Assembly (NCBI RefSeq): GCF_015223065.1
Contig: NZ_JADFBY010000005.1
Coordinates: 62,001-126,000, forward strand
Direction: 5' to 3'
Source of the DNA: Mucilaginibacter sp. JRF
GTDB taxonomy: Bacteria > Bacteroidota > Bacteroidia > Sphingobacteriales > Sphingobacteriaceae
Length of the DNA: 64,000 bases
In this document: piece by piece, positions 53,580 through 63,997 of the stretch
Layout of the letters: every line of letters starts with the position of its first letter
Numbering within the stretch: the stretch's first letter is position 1
The notes under the pieces: model-generated
The model's input: the letters and a program-made list of their open reading frames with translations, nothing else
The model's database searches: none
Told to the model about the DNA's origin: nothing
Made by a program: the position numbers and the translations under genes

Positions 53580-54443
53580 ATGAAAAAGTTTGCGCTTGCT
53601 GCCATGGTGGCATTGGTTATTTCGGGATGCCAGGATAAAAAAGGAGTTTCATATGGTTTTGCGGGGGATGATGAAACAATTGTAAATGATGTTATATTAA
53701 CAGAACCTCCGGCTGGTAATCAGGTATCAAAGCTTGCAAATAAACCTGCACCCGCAGATGCTACCACCAAAAAGATAATTAAAGAGGGTAACATCAATTT
53801 TGAAACCAACGATATAGCCAAGGCGCGCAAACGTGTAACCGACGCCTTAAAAACCGTAGGCGGTTATGTAAGCGAGGAACGTCAGGCAAATAACAGTTAC
53901 GAAAAACGCAATGAATATACCTTAGACGTACGTATCCCTGCCGCTAAGTTTGATGGCTTTTTGAAGGAGATCACCGCCGCGGGCGACCGTATTGAATCAA
54001 AGAACATTCGCTCCCGCGATGTTACCGCCGAGTATATTGACGTAACCACCCGTCTCAACAACAAAAAGGCTTTAGAGAAACGCTACCTTGAACTACTGGC
54101 CAAAGCCGGTAAAATGGCCGACGTACTCGAAATTGAGAACAAGCTGAATGAGGTACGTACTGATATTGAGAGCAGCCAGGGGCAGTTAAACTATCTCAAC
54201 AAACAAATTGATTACAGCTCGTTAAGCATTACCTTTTATACCCAACAATCAGTTAAGGATAACGGCCAGGGTTTTGCCTACCGTTGGCAAAAATCTATTG
54301 GTGATAGCTGGAATATCGCGGTAACGCTTTTCTTTGGCATTATAACCCTATGGCCGGTATGGCTGCTTACCGCCGCTGTTATTTATGTTATACGCCGGAT
54401 GATTAAACGCCGCAGGGCAAAACGTGCTCAGCAAAATAGCTAA
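53580..54443 (+). CDS. DUF4349 lipoprotein
   Basis: 287 residues. Lipoprotein signal MKKFALAAMVALVISGC; the DUF4349 core (about 60-225) has IIKEGNINFETNDIAKARKRV, a coiled coil (about 150-205, KALEKRYLELLAKAGKMADV) and YSSLSITFYT; one membrane helix follows at about 245-270 with a basic tail (RRMIKRRRAKRA). Function unknown; its two anchors suggest bridging the outer or inner membranes. Its TAA overlaps the comB stop by 3 bases. Confidence 0.85.
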   Translation: MKKFALAAMVALVISGCQDKKGVSYGFAGDDETIVNDVILTEPPAGNQVSKLANKPAPADATTKKIIKEGNINFETNDIAKARKRVTDALKTVGGYVSEERQANNSYEKRNEYTLDVRIPAAKFDGFLKEITAAGDRIESKNIRSRDVTAEYIDVTTRLNNKKALEKRYLELLAKAGKMADVLEIENKLNEVRTDIESSQGQLNYLNKQIDYSSLSITFYTQQSVKDNGQGFAYRWQKSIGDSWNIAVTLFFGIITLWPVWLLTAAVIYVIRRMIKRRRAKRAQQNS

Positions 54444-55189
54444 ACGCTCAATTTAACCAACTTATCACCCTTTAAAACGGGGATGGCGGTGGTAAGGTCA
54501 ACGTTGAGACAAAAGGCAATATCTTTTTCAATGCCCAGCTGCTTGAGGCGTTCGCTGTGCGATGTTTTGCTGAGATAACCGGCCAGGTCATCCTTAGCAA
54601 GCTGAAACAGGTCGTTAGCGGCAATAGCCGGGTCGTCCGTGCGATGGGCCGAGCCTTTAAGCTGTTCAACCACGGCACCGGCAAACAGGGTGTCCTCCAG
54701 GTTAAAATTGTTCTTCCAGCCCGAGCATACCAGCAAAATGTTTTCATGCTGATCGCGAAGCCAGTTACAAAGCGCGGTAATATTCAGGAATGAACCGATA
54801 ACGATCTGCTTCGCGCTGCGCGACAGGTGCAGCGCGTGCGTACCGTTGGTAGTGGTAAGCACCACGGTTTTGCCCGATACCTTTTCGGCAGTGTACGAGA
54901 ATGGTGAGTTACCAAAATCAAACCCGGTAACCACCCGGCCATCGCGCTCGGCAGCCAACAGGTAGCTTAGCCCTTTTTCGCGATAAGCGGCACATTCTTC
55001 TACCTGCGATACGGGGATGATAGCCTCGGCGCCGTTTTCAATACCGTAGCAAATTGATGTTGTGGCGCGAAAAATATCAATCACCACAACAATAAAATCT
55101 TCAACCTTGTAAAGCGGCAGCAGAGCAGGGGTTAGGCAAACCTCTAACCTTGGGCAAGCTGTTGTTGCGCTGTTTGTTTGGTTAACCAA
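54440..55189 (-). CDS. comB: 2-phosphosulfolactate phosphatase family protein (ComB)
   Basis: 249 residues. Family markers: VEVCLTP-like LEVCLTPALLPLYK, VVVIDIFRATTSICYGIENG, LAAERDGRVVTGFDFGNSPFS and VLTTTNGTHALHLS. In coenzyme M synthesis ComB dephosphorylates 2-phosphosulfolactate; methanogen-type ComA and the rest are not in the window. The start is TTG at 55189, as no ATG precedes the conserved region between it and the gcvT stop. Follows gcvT by 12 bases. Confidence 0.85.
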   Translation of the reverse strand: MVNQTNSATTACPRLEVCLTPALLPLYKVEDFIVVVIDIFRATTSICYGIENGAEAIIPVSQVEECAAYREKGLSYLLAAERDGRVVTGFDFGNSPFSYTAEKVSGKTVVLTTTNGTHALHLSRSAKQIVIGSFLNITALCNWLRDQHENILLVCSGWKNNFNLEDTLFAGAVVEQLKGSAHRTDDPAIAANDLFQLAKDDLAGYLSKTSHSERLKQLGIEKDIAFCLNVDLTTAIPVLKGDKLVKLSV

Positions 55190-55201
55190 TTTGGGTATGG
55201 T

Positions 55202-56281
55202 TTATTTGTAAAAAGGAGGTTTTGCAACCTTGGCCTTTACTTTGTTATCACGTATCTTGATGTATATCTCGGTGCCCTCTTTAGCAAAGGCGTTGGCCAC
55301 ATAACCCAGGCCAATAGCTTTTTGTAACGATGGCGATTGCGTGCCCGATGTTACACGACCGATGTTGTTACCTTCCGCATCAACTATCTCATAATCGTGG
55401 CGTGGTATACCGCGGTCTATCATTTCAAAACCTACCAGCTTTTTGCTAACTCCGGCTTGCTTTTGTGCAGCCAGATCTGCCGAGTTGGTAAACTCCTTGC
55501 TGAATTTGGTTACCCAGCCCAAACCAGCCTCAAGCGGCGAGGTGGTATCATCAATATCATTACCATACAGGCAGAAACCCATCTCCAGACGCAGCGTGTC
55601 ACGAGCGCCCAAACCGATAGGTTTGATACCAAATGGTTCACCGGCTTTAAAAATAGCATCCCAAATAGCTTCGGCATTGGCATTATCAAAGTATATCTCA
55701 AAACCACCAGCGCCGGTGTAACCCGTTGCTGATACCAACACGTTTTCAATACCTGCGAAAGTGCCTTTGTTAAAGGTATAATACTCCATTGATGCCAGGT
55801 CGATATCGGTCAGGCTTTGCAAAGCTTCGGCAGCTTTAGGGCCTTGTACGGCAAGCAGTGAGGTGCGGTCTGATATATCTTTCATATCAACACCATTGGT
55901 ATTGAATTTTGATATCCAGTTCCAATCCTTTTCAATGTTCGATGCGTTAACTACCAGCATGTAGGTTTTCTCGTCAATACGATAAACCAGCAGGTCGTCA
56001 ACAATACCGCCGTCCTCATTTGTCAGGCATGAGTATTGCACCTTACCATCATACAGCTTTGAGGCATCGTTGCTGGTTACACGCTGTATCAGATCAAGCG
56101 CGTTATCACCTTTCAGGATGAATTCGCCCATGTGGCTAACATCAAACACGCCAACGGCTTTGCGTACGGTATCATGTTCAGCGTTAATGCCAACGTATTG
56201 TACAGGCATATTGTAACCGGCAAAAGGCACCATTTTAGCGCCCGCCTTAATGTGTATATCAGTTAATGCGGTATTTTTCAT
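55202..56281 (-). CDS. gcvT: Aminomethyltransferase (glycine cleavage system T protein)
   Basis: 359 residues; transfers the methylene of glycine to tetrahydrofolate. Family blocks: [67 protein letters not shown] and the C-terminal [19 protein letters not shown]. Length is normal. gcvH and gcvP are elsewhere. A -7 box ends 16 bases before the ATG. Confidence 0.96.
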   Translation of the reverse strand: MKNTALTDIHIKAGAKMVPFAGYNMPVQYVGINAEHDTVRKAVGVFDVSHMGEFILKGDNALDLIQRVTSNDASKLYDGKVQYSCLTNEDGGIVDDLLVYRIDEKTYMLVVNASNIEKDWNWISKFNTNGVDMKDISDRTSLLAVQGPKAAEALQSLTDIDLASMEYYTFNKGTFAGIENVLVSATGYTGAGGFEIYFDNANAEAIWDAIFKAGEPFGIKPIGLGARDTLRLEMGFCLYGNDIDDTTSPLEAGLGWVTKFSKEFTNSADLAAQKQAGVSKKLVGFEMIDRGIPRHDYEIVDAEGNNIGRVTSGTQSPSLQKAIGLGYVANAFAKEGTEIYIKIRDNKVKAKVAKPPFYK

Positions 56282-56297
56282 TTCAGTTAATATGCCG

Positions 56298-56305
56298 CAA
56301 AAGTA
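56298..56305 (-). promoter_or_regulatory. Putative -7 box for gcvT
   Basis: Minus-strand TACTTTTG fits TAnnTTTG. Confidence 0.38.
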
Positions 56306-56325
56306 GTAAAAAAATACGCTGATTT

Positions 56326-57528
56326 TTAGGGCTTGCCCAAATGGCGGTAATACTCAATAAGGCGGTTGGTAACGGCGGTAACATTATGCCTTTCCTCAAC
56401 CAGTTTGCGGGCATTCAGGCCAATGCGGCGGCAATATTGCTCGTCGGCAATGCAGCGTTTAATGGCCATAAAAAACTCGGCGCGGGTATTGGCAATAATA
56501 ATGTTTTGCCCGTGGGTATATTCAATACCCTCGGCACCTAATGATGTGGATATGATGCACTTTTGCATAGCCATGCCCTCCACTATCTTTACCCGCATAC
56601 CACCGCCCGATAGCAGGGGCACTATCATGATGGCCTTGTTATTCACAAAATCAAGGGCATCATCAACCTCCCCTTGTATGTATATTTTGCCGGGTACCTC
56701 GTAATCGTCAAACGTTTCAGGTATATCGTTACCGGCCAGGTAAAAACGTACACGCAGATCGCCCTCACTTAAATCGGCATGAAAATTATCAATGAACCAT
56801 TCAATGCCCTCCAGGTTAGGCATCCAGCCTAATGATCCTAAAAAGAATAAGCTCGGGAATTCGGTACGGCTGGTATCCGGTTGGTATTTGTTGAGTTCAA
56901 TGCTGATGGGTAGTATCTCTACCGGGGCTTTGGTGCCGTATTCAAGCATGCATTTCTTATCCTGATCGGTAAATGCTATGATGCCATCAAACCGGCTAAG
57001 CTGATTGATCTCATAAGCCTTAATGCGTTTGGCCAGCAGTAGCAGGTATATTTTTTTAAACGGATCGGCCTTGCGTTGCGCTATGCGCTGCCACACCAGG
57101 TGCTCAATATTATGTGCGCGATAGATCACCTTCGCCTTTGAGTGTTTTTTTACCGTGCTGAGGTATGGGGTAACAAACAAGCCCTCAAACTGCACAATAT
57201 CATAAGTATTATTACGCAATTCGTCAATCAGTATCTTATCTGCCCGTTCGTCAAAATACTTATCAATAAACGGTACGGCAGCGGTAAATAAACTGATGAA
57301 TGCCTTGAATATGCCTATGCGGGTATCAACACTGCAATGGCGATAAGCTATCTTTTCGAGTATATCGTCCGACTCGTAATGGCGGTCGGTAATCTGTTTT
57401 TCATCTAATGATATCAGCGTAACCGTATGCCCCTGCGCAAGCAAGCCTTTTATGGTGTTATATACCACAATAGGGTATCCGCCGTTCTGCGGAAACAAAG
57501 CACGGTGTGTTAGTATCAGTATCTTCAA
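56326..57528 (-). CDS. Glycosyltransferase family 4 (GT-B) protein
   Basis: 400 residues. N-terminal acceptor domain begins [20 protein letters not shown]; the donor-binding block [21 protein letters not shown] holds the Glu of the EX7E-type pattern. Cytoplasmic, with no membrane helix. Substrate unknown. The start is TTG at 57528; the frame upstream holds no ATG before a stop. No polysaccharide gene cluster is present nearby. Confidence 0.86.
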   Translation of the reverse strand: MKILILTHRALFPQNGGYPIVVYNTIKGLLAQGHTVTLISLDEKQITDRHYESDDILEKIAYRHCSVDTRIGIFKAFISLFTAAVPFIDKYFDERADKILIDELRNNTYDIVQFEGLFVTPYLSTVKKHSKAKVIYRAHNIEHLVWQRIAQRKADPFKKIYLLLLAKRIKAYEINQLSRFDGIIAFTDQDKKCMLEYGTKAPVEILPISIELNKYQPDTSRTEFPSLFFLGSLGWMPNLEGIEWFIDNFHADLSEGDLRVRFYLAGNDIPETFDDYEVPGKIYIQGEVDDALDFVNNKAIMIVPLLSGGGMRVKIVEGMAMQKCIISTSLGAEGIEYTHGQNIIIANTRAEFFMAIKRCIADEQYCRRIGLNARKLVEERHNVTAVTNRLIEYYRHLGKP

Positions 57529-57642
57529 AACAGCCGAAATGCAGGTTTACCTAACAAATGTATTTTAATCAACCCATACCAACAAGTTGAAAGCGGTTAG
57601 TATGACATTTTATCTACACAAAACTTAAAGAAACCGGCCGGT

Positions 57643-58254
57643 TTACAGGCTCTCCTCAAATTTTAGCTTTAGCTGCGGCTCGGTAACCTTAAAGCTAAGC
57701 CTGTGGTAGGGCGTGTGCCCGTTTTGCAAAACCATGTTGCGGTGTTTTATGGTAGGGTAGCCCTTGTTGCTGTGCCAGTCGTACTCCGGGTGTTCGGCGG
57801 CTATCAGCTTCATGTAATCATCGCGGTAGGTTTTGGCCAGTATGGATGCCGCCGCGATGCTGTAGTATTTGGCATCGCCCTCCACTATGCAAAAATGCGG
57901 GGTAGTACCATATTTGTTAAAGCGGTTACCGTCAATTATCAAATATTCGGGCCTGATGCTTAGCTGATCAACCGCGCGGTGCATAGCCAGGAATGATGCG
58001 TTGAGGATGTTAATGGTATCGATCTCCTTATTGCAGCACGATGCTACACCCCAGGCCAGGGCTGTGCGCTGTATCTCCTCGCGCAGCAGGTAGCGGGTAT
58101 CCTCATTCAGTTGTTTGGAATCATTAAGCAACGGATGCTCAAAATCGGCAGGTAAAATTACCGCCGCCGCGAAAACAGGCCCGGCTAAACAGCCACGACC
58201 AGCCTCATCACACCCTGCCTCAATAAATTCGTGCTGATACCTCGCTAATAACAT
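57643..58254 (-). CDS. rnhB: Ribonuclease HII
   Basis: 203 residues. Removes single ribonucleotides and RNA-DNA hybrids. Catalytic block [19 protein letters not shown] (Asp-Glu) near residue 15, [13 protein letters not shown], and WHSNKGYPT later. Length is normal. A 14-bp palindrome, AAACCGGCCGGTTT (57631-57644), overlaps the stop codon. Confidence 0.95.
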   Translation of the reverse strand: MLLARYQHEFIEAGCDEAGRGCLAGPVFAAAVILPADFEHPLLNDSKQLNEDTRYLLREEIQRTALAWGVASCCNKEIDTINILNASFLAMHRAVDQLSIRPEYLIIDGNRFNKYGTTPHFCIVEGDAKYYSIAAASILAKTYRDDYMKLIAAEHPEYDWHSNKGYPTIKHRNMVLQNGHTPYHRLSFKVTEPQLKLKFEESL

Positions 58255-58421
58255 GCTTTAACAAATATTTTTTTATTCAAATATCGGCCATAAAATCAGT
58301 TAAAACGATAATGATTTTCAAAAACCGACACCTTTACAACTTTATTTTAATGTTGATAAAACATTTATTGCTGTACTAATATTATAATTGTGCAAAAATT
58401 TAAAACTGCTGCATTCCCCCT

Positions 58422-58793
58422 ATGAGCGACCCGGCTAAAACGATTATAATTTTTGATGACGATAATGACATATTATCCATCTGTTCATACATCTTAGAGG
58501 AGCATGGATGGAAGGTGCATACTTTTGAGGATTGCAATGATATAGTTAACCGGGTATCAATGATAAAGCCTGATGTGATACTGATGGATAACTGGATACC
58601 CGATACCGGCGGCATCAAGGCTACACGTACCTTAAAAGAGGATGAGGATTTGAAAGATATACCGGTGGTATACTTTTCAGCCAATAGCGATATCGAATCA
58701 TTAGCCAAAGCGGCCGGTGCCGAAACCCATTTGGCCAAACCTTTTGATCTGGACGATCTGGTATCAACCATAACAAGCGTGGCGCACAAATAA
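58422..58793 (+). CDS. Single-domain response regulator
   Basis: 123 residues, one receiver: TIIIFDDDNDILSIC (acidic triad), DVILMDNWIPDTGG (phospho-Asp), VVYFSANSDIE (Ser) and ETHLAKPFDLDDL (Lys). All conserved sites are intact, unlike the degenerate protein at 10963. No output domain, so it acts by binding a partner, possibly a hybrid kinase elsewhere. Its stop codon lies in the loop of the terminator. Confidence 0.9.
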   Translation: MSDPAKTIIIFDDDNDILSICSYILEEHGWKVHTFEDCNDIVNRVSMIKPDVILMDNWIPDTGGIKATRTLKEDEDLKDIPVVYFSANSDIESLAKAAGAETHLAKPFDLDDLVSTITSVAHK

Positions 58794-58814
58794 TATCTGC
58801 ACGCCACGTTTTAT
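58775..58814 (+). terminator. Terminator overlapping the end of the receiver gene
   Basis: AAGCGTGGCG (58775-58784) pairs with CGCCACGTTT (58802-58811) with one G-U pair; a T-run follows. The stop TAA (58791-58793) is in the 17-base loop. Confidence 0.6.
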
Positions 58815-58837
58815 AATTCTTGAATTTTATTTGACCA

Positions 58838-61804
58838 TTACATTGGGCCGCCACCCGGAGGAGGGCCACCAGCCGGAGGACCGCCTTCGCCTCTCCTGAA
58901 ATTGCGATCGCCACCTTGTGATGGCGCGCTACCCGCGAATTTGCGTAACCTTAACGAGAAGGTAAGCAATACATAACGGCTCAGCCTGTTCACGTTGCTT
59001 TGTGTGGTTATGGTACCATTATCATTCGATGTAAAGCCACGGTTCTGGTTAAACAGATCGAGGCCCGACAGGCGGATGGTCGCCATGTTATCCTTCATAA
59101 AACGGCGCTCAACATACACGTTCAAAATGTTAGGGTTGGTTACAGCCACGTTATAGCCATAGTTTATTGAGCGGGTAAAATCGTAGCTCAATGTCCAATC
59201 CTTCCAAAAATAGTTTTTACCGTTAACGCCTAATTTTAATGTCCGCGCGTTGGTGTTCAGCAATGGGTTGTTGCCAATGGCGCTAACCGTACGGTTAATG
59301 GCGTAGCTGCTGTTAACCTCGGCATCAACCACATCATCAATATTAACCCTGAAACGTACGCCCGGGGTAAATACTAAGTTCTTCGATATGTTCTTTTCAA
59401 ACTCCGATGCTACATTCAAGCTGTCAACAGTATTTGAGTAACCGATGTTGTTACTGTATGATACGTTACCATTCAGAAACAAGGTATACTTACGCTCGGC
59501 AAACGGTTTTGAGAACACACCAAAACCACTAAACTGGTAATAACCATCGGCATTACGGTAAGTAGTTAAGTTGGTGTTTTGCAGGTTTTTCAGCGATGGA
59601 TCTGCCGCCAGGGTTGCCTCGCTAAATTGGCTGTAGGTAGTAGTTTGCGATACAACGTTATCGCCAATGGTTGTATAGGCAAAACGGGTAAAGAATACGT
59701 TACCGGTTTCAAAGCTAAAGTTGTTATAACGCGCCTCGATGGTGTTGGTGAAAGATGGTTTCAGATCAGGGTTACCCTGTACCGGGTATAAGGCGTTCGA
59801 TAGGTCAAGCACCGGTTGCAACTGGTTGAACGATGGCTGACTGCTTTGCCCATTATAGTTAAAGTTGAATGATTTACTGCGCGAAAAGTTATAAACAAAG
59901 CGCGCGGTAGGTATGTAGTTAAATGTGTTTTTAACGGTTTCGGGCGCGTTAACTGAGTTGCCTTTTAATGATGCCGGCTGCACACCAAAACCTGCTGTTA
60001 AGTTATACTTGCTTTCAACCAAACGGTAGTTTAAGCCAATGCGGTTGGTGGTAAAAGTATAATCGTAGCTGTTGCTTAGCAGGGCGTAACGGTTAAAATC
60101 GCCATCATTATATTCAGTTGGTGGCGTGGTGCCGGTATAGCTAAGTGTATCGGTCATTTTATCACTGCTGGTAGATGAGTGATTGTAAGCATAGTTAAGC
60201 TCCAGGAACGATACCGAGCTCAGCGGCTCCATGTAAGCGAAGTTAGCCCCCAAAGTTGTAGTACGGCTGTTGGTAGTAATACGCTGGTTAAGTGGCGTAG
60301 TTGGCGTACCCAGGGTATAATCATATATTGGGTTATCGTACTGATCGTTCTTGGCGGTATTCCAGCTCAGGTTAAGGCTGAAGTTGCGGCCCTTTCTGCC
60401 AAACTTGTGATTGTATAAGGCGTTGATGCCAAAGTTTGGCGAAGTAGTGTTTGTTAACGAATTAACGTTGTATGATTGATTGGCACTTGCCCTGCTGCTA
60501 TCGGCCAGGGTATAGGCCACGCTCTCGTAACCCACGGTATTGGTGCGTGAGTAAGAGAATGACGGGGTGAACTTAAAGTAGTTAACTGTATCAGGCTTCC
60601 ACTCCACGTTAAAGTTAAAACGATGGTTCAGCGGATTGTTGGTTTCCTGACTGTTTGAGGTACTGGTGCTCGGGTTTTGAAACCTGTTTATTTGCAATGA
60701 GTTGCTGTTGGTAAATGTGCTGTTATCGTTAAAGCTGTAGCTGCCATAAACAGATACGTTTTTGCCCCATTGATCCCTGAAGTTCAAGCCTAATGATTTG
60801 GCATCGGTAATACCGTTGGCCTGTGTGGTGGTGCTACCGCCGCCTTGCAGCGCATTACCACGACCGCCACCGCCGCCCCGGTTGCCACCATTAAAGTTAC
60901 CGCCAAAGCCACCGCCGGTAGCACCGCTAAAGCTAAAGGTATTAAGGTTGGTATTGTTCAGGTTACCCAGTACGGCTATTTGCTGATCGCCTTTAAATTT
61001 AAAGAAGTTTACTGTACCCAGATAACGGTTGGCATTATTAGCCTCGCTGCTTGGCAAGGCATCAGTGCCCTCGCCGCCGGTGGCTTGTAACGAGTAGCCG
61101 TAGTTTTTATCCTTACGGATGTTGATGTTCAGTATCTTGGTGGGCTCGCCGGTTTTAACGCCGGTAAGGTTAGCCTGATCGCCGTAGTCATCAACTATCT
61201 GTACGCTCTCCACAATATCGGCAGGCAGGTTTTGGGTAGCGGTTTTTAAGTCGCCGGCAAAAAAGTCCTTACCGTTAACGCGCACTTTGGTAACCGATTT
61301 GCCTTGCGCGGTTACGTTACCATCCTTATCCACATCAATGCCGGGCATTTTGCGTATGGCATCCTCAACAGGGGCATTGTCGCGCACTTTGTAGGTGCTT
61401 ATTTTGTACTCAACGGTATCCTCTTTAAGTGTTACCGGGTTAGGTGCGCCTACAATGTTTACCTGCTTAAGCTCGTTGCTTTGCAGTTGCAGCATAATGT
61501 TGCCTAATGATACCGGCTCGGTACCGGCATCAAGCGAGTAATGCTTAAGCAAAACCTGGTAGCCTATTGATGTTACCGTAACATTCAGTTTAGTACCTTT
61601 TACTGATGGAAAGTTGAACTTTCCGTTCATATCGGCAGCGGTTACCACGCTGTCGCCTTCGGCTGATGTTAGCTTAACGCTTGCACCGGGTACCGAGAGT
61701 TTTGTAGAATCTATCACCGTTCCGCTAACCGACCGGCCTGTTTGCGCGTAAGTAAGCGTTACCGCGAACATCATAGCCAGGATCAGTAAATATCGTTTCA
61801 TCAT
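58838..61804 (-). CDS. Outer-membrane beta-barrel protein with carboxypeptidase-like and plug domains
   Basis: 988 residues (ATG at 61804 or 61801). Signal peptide to about residue 20 (TYAQ). A carboxypeptidase-regulatory-like domain (about 22-105; SVSGTVIDSTKLSVPGASV), a TonB-type plug (about 125-215; ISTYKVRDNAPVEDAIRKMP), and a long beta-barrel (about 380-960) of the TonB-receptor-like OMP family. A Gly-rich loop lies at about 290-330 and a Gly/Pro tail at the end (GGPPAGGPPPGGGPM). No SusD partner is present, so uptake of a specific substrate cannot be inferred. Confidence 0.88.
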   Translation of the reverse strand: MMKRYLLILAMMFAVTLTYAQTGRSVSGTVIDSTKLSVPGASVKLTSAEGDSVVTAADMNGKFNFPSVKGTKLNVTVTSIGYQVLLKHYSLDAGTEPVSLGNIMLQLQSNELKQVNIVGAPNPVTLKEDTVEYKISTYKVRDNAPVEDAIRKMPGIDVDKDGNVTAQGKSVTKVRVNGKDFFAGDLKTATQNLPADIVESVQIVDDYGDQANLTGVKTGEPTKILNINIRKDKNYGYSLQATGGEGTDALPSSEANNANRYLGTVNFFKFKGDQQIAVLGNLNNTNLNTFSFSGATGGGFGGNFNGGNRGGGGGRGNALQGGGSTTTQANGITDAKSLGLNFRDQWGKNVSVYGSYSFNDNSTFTNSNSLQINRFQNPSTSTSNSQETNNPLNHRFNFNVEWKPDTVNYFKFTPSFSYSRTNTVGYESVAYTLADSSRASANQSYNVNSLTNTTSPNFGINALYNHKFGRKGRNFSLNLSWNTAKNDQYDNPIYDYTLGTPTTPLNQRITTNSRTTTLGANFAYMEPLSSVSFLELNYAYNHSSTSSDKMTDTLSYTGTTPPTEYNDGDFNRYALLSNSYDYTFTTNRIGLNYRLVESKYNLTAGFGVQPASLKGNSVNAPETVKNTFNYIPTARFVYNFSRSKSFNFNYNGQSSQPSFNQLQPVLDLSNALYPVQGNPDLKPSFTNTIEARYNNFSFETGNVFFTRFAYTTIGDNVVSQTTTYSQFSEATLAADPSLKNLQNTNLTTYRNADGYYQFSGFGVFSKPFAERKYTLFLNGNVSYSNNIGYSNTVDSLNVASEFEKNISKNLVFTPGVRFRVNIDDVVDAEVNSSYAINRTVSAIGNNPLLNTNARTLKLGVNGKNYFWKDWTLSYDFTRSINYGYNVAVTNPNILNVYVERRFMKDNMATIRLSGLDLFNQNRGFTSNDNGTITTQSNVNRLSRYVLLTFSLRLRKFAGSAPSQGGDRNFRRGEGGPPAGGPPPGGGPM

Positions 61805-62150
61805 TTTGGGGGTGTGTGTTGTTTTGTAAATATTAAAATTTGGTTAATCCGTGTTTTTTTAATGCAAATGTTTAACTAAAAAATGTTAAAAATAGCTGTC
61901 ATACATTATTGTTACACAAGCGTTAATAGGCCTTACCTGCATTAAAATGGCAGCGTTTTGGGCTTAGTTGGCACTTGTAAGCTTAAAACCGTGAGTTTTG
62001 TTAACTAAAAAATCATCAAATGAACCAAAAATTAAAATTTGGGCCATTTTAACAATGTTGTTACCGAGTTTTTGGACGGGTAAATACGGGTGGTAACTGT
62101 ATATAAAAACAGAAAGCCGCGCATGTTTTAACGGTCAGTACGGTAGCGGG
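61805..62150. other. AT-rich spacer between the beta-barrel gene and rsgA
   Basis: 346 bases, upstream of the beta-barrel gene (minus strand). Holds no gene, no strong hairpin and no exact TAnnTTTG box close to that start. It may contain an extended leader or regulator site I cannot recognise. Confidence 0.5.
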
Positions 62151-63071
62151 TTAGCTACGTGTATCATTGCCGTTATAAATGCTCAAATAGCTTTCATAGC
62201 GCGATGGTTCTATCTCACCTTCCTCCAATGCATCAAGCACTGCGCAACCCGGTTCATTTATGTGGCGGCAATTGTTGAACCTGCAATTGTGCATACGCTC
62301 CCGCATTTCGGGGAAGAAGTGGCTTAGTTCCTGCTTTTCAATATCAATAATACCCAGCTCGCGTATGCCGGGCGTATCAATAATAAAACCGCCTTGCGGC
62401 AGCTCGAACATTTCGGCAAAGGTGGTGGTGTGCATGCCTTTATCACTCCATTCTGATATCTGGTGCGTACGCAGATCCAGCTCGGGCAGCAAACGGTTTA
62501 TCAGGCTTGATTTGCCAACGCCCGAATGCCCCGAAAATAGGGTGATATTGTCTTTCAACAAAGCCTGCACGGTATCAATATTGGTACCTTCAAGTGCCGA
62601 AACTTCGTAGCAAAGGTAACCAATGTTTTCATAAATGGCTTTGTAGGCCTGTAGTATTTCAAGGCCCTCATCGCTAAAAAGGTCGAGCTTGTTAAATACC
62701 AGTTTAGCGGGTATATCGTACGCCTCGGCAGTAACCAAAAAACGGTCAATAAACCCCAATGAGGTACGCGGCGATGCCAGGGTCACCACCAATATGGCCT
62801 GATCCAAGTTAGCGGCAATAATTTGCGCTTGTTTTGACAGGTTGATGGATTTGCGGATAATGTAGTTTTTACGCGGATGCAGAGTGGTGATCACCGCGGT
62901 GCCTTGCTCAGGCTCTATCTCAAAATCAACCAGATCGCCCACGGCAATAGGGTTGGTGGTGGTAATACCCTTTATCCGAAACTTGCCTTTTATACGGCAA
63001 TCGTAACGTTGCCCGTCGGGCGTTTGGGTCTGGTACCAGCTCCCGGTTGATTTTGTAATTACTCCCTGCAT
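62151..63071 (-). CDS. rsgA: Ribosome small subunit-dependent GTPase A
   Basis: 306 residues; late 30S maturation factor. OB-fold at the N-terminus (about 1-70), circularly permuted GTPase: G4 LVFNKLDLFSD precedes G1 FSGHSGVGKSSLINRLLP and G3 IDTPGIREL. The zinc-binding C-terminus has MHNCRFNNCRHINEPGCAV. Order and length are standard. Confidence 0.96.
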   Translation of the reverse strand: MQGVITKSTGSWYQTQTPDGQRYDCRIKGKFRIKGITTTNPIAVGDLVDFEIEPEQGTAVITTLHPRKNYIIRKSINLSKQAQIIAANLDQAILVVTLASPRTSLGFIDRFLVTAEAYDIPAKLVFNKLDLFSDEGLEILQAYKAIYENIGYLCYEVSALEGTNIDTVQALLKDNITLFSGHSGVGKSSLINRLLPELDLRTHQISEWSDKGMHTTTFAEMFELPQGGFIIDTPGIRELGIIDIEKQELSHFFPEMRERMHNCRFNNCRHINEPGCAVLDALEEGEIEPSRYESYLSIYNGNDTRS

Positions 63072-63114
63072 TATCGCTGTAAAGTTAGGTATTTGTATTT
63101 GCCTGCTATAAAAA

Positions 63115-63145
63115 TTGTATCAGTTGGCAAAAATGGCTAACTTTA
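63115..63145 (+). promoter_or_regulatory. Possible promoter of the nitrilase-family gene
   Basis: TTG (63115-63117), a 20-base spacer, then TAACTTTA (63138-63145), one base off the TAnnTTTG box, 24 bases before the ATG. Confidence 0.32.
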
Positions 63146-63169
63146 AGAGCTTTAAAACTAAAGCAAAAC

Positions 63170-63973
63170 ATGAAGATCGCCTTAGCCTCGCCGCCCTTTC
63201 CGGGCAGTATTGATCAAGCCCTTTCAAATCTCGAACAACTTACTGAACAAGCCGCCGCGCAGCAGGCCGTTATCATCTGTTACCCTGAAACCTATATTCC
63301 GGGTTACCCTATGCCGGGCTTCGCCCCCGAGCAAGGCTCGCCCGAAAAGATGGAAGCCGCTTTGAAGAAAGTTTGCGAGGTTGCAGCCAAATACAGCATA
63401 GCCATTATTGCACCCATGGATAGGTACACGCCTGATGGTATATATAATGTGGCCTACGTAATATCGGCACAGGGCGAGGTGCTGGGCTATCAAACCAAAA
63501 ATCAGCTCGATCCATCTGAGGATGAGATATGGGTTGCCGGTACCGAACGCACGTTGTTTGAAGTGAACGGGTTAAAGTTCGGTATCACTATTTGCCACGA
63601 GGGTTTCCGTTACCCCGAGTCGGTACGCTGGGCGGCACGCAATGGGGCGCATGTAGTTTTTCACCCGCATTTTGGCGGCAGCGAAACCACGGGCACAACA
63701 CCAACCGAATGGGGCAGCATAAGCAGCCCTTACTACGAAAAAGCCATGATGATGCGCGCTTTAGAGAACACCATTTACTTTGCCAGTGTTAACAACGCTA
63801 CCCGTTATCCTGATTCGGCATCGTCAGTAATTGCGCCTGATGGTACTTGTTTGGCGCATCAGCAATATGGCATTCCGGGGGTGATGGTAGTTGATATCGA
63901 CCCGGCACAGGCTACAGGTTACCTTGCAAAAAGATTTAAGCCAGCACTTTATGCTGACGAATATTCAAAATAA
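63170..63973 (+). CDS. Carbon-nitrogen hydrolase (nitrilase superfamily)
   Basis: 267 residues. The catalytic residues are in CYPETYIPGYP (Glu), LGYQTKNQLDPSEDE (Lys) and FGITICHEGFRYPESV (Cys). Amidase rather than nitrilase activity is as likely; the substrate is unknown. A short hairpin of AAAATAGC/GCTATTTT lies just after the stop. Divergent from rsgA. Confidence 0.88.
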   Translation: MKIALASPPFPGSIDQALSNLEQLTEQAAAQQAVIICYPETYIPGYPMPGFAPEQGSPEKMEAALKKVCEVAAKYSIAIIAPMDRYTPDGIYNVAYVISAQGEVLGYQTKNQLDPSEDEIWVAGTERTLFEVNGLKFGITICHEGFRYPESVRWAARNGAHVVFHPHFGGSETTGTTPTEWGSISSPYYEKAMMMRALENTIYFASVNNATRYPDSASSVIAPDGTCLAHQQYGIPGVMVVDIDPAQATGYLAKRFKPALYADEYSK

Positions 63974-63997
63974 AATAGCTGTTGTGCTTGCTATTTT
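63972..63997 (+). terminator. Weak hairpin after the nitrilase gene
   Basis: AAAATAGC (63972-63979) pairs with GCTATTTT (63990-63997). The stem is AT-rich, and the window ends soon after. Confidence 0.4.

Noticed and set aside
61805..62150. Riboswitch upstream of the beta-barrel gene
   Set aside because: No conserved riboswitch core or strong stems were recognised in this AT-rich spacer.
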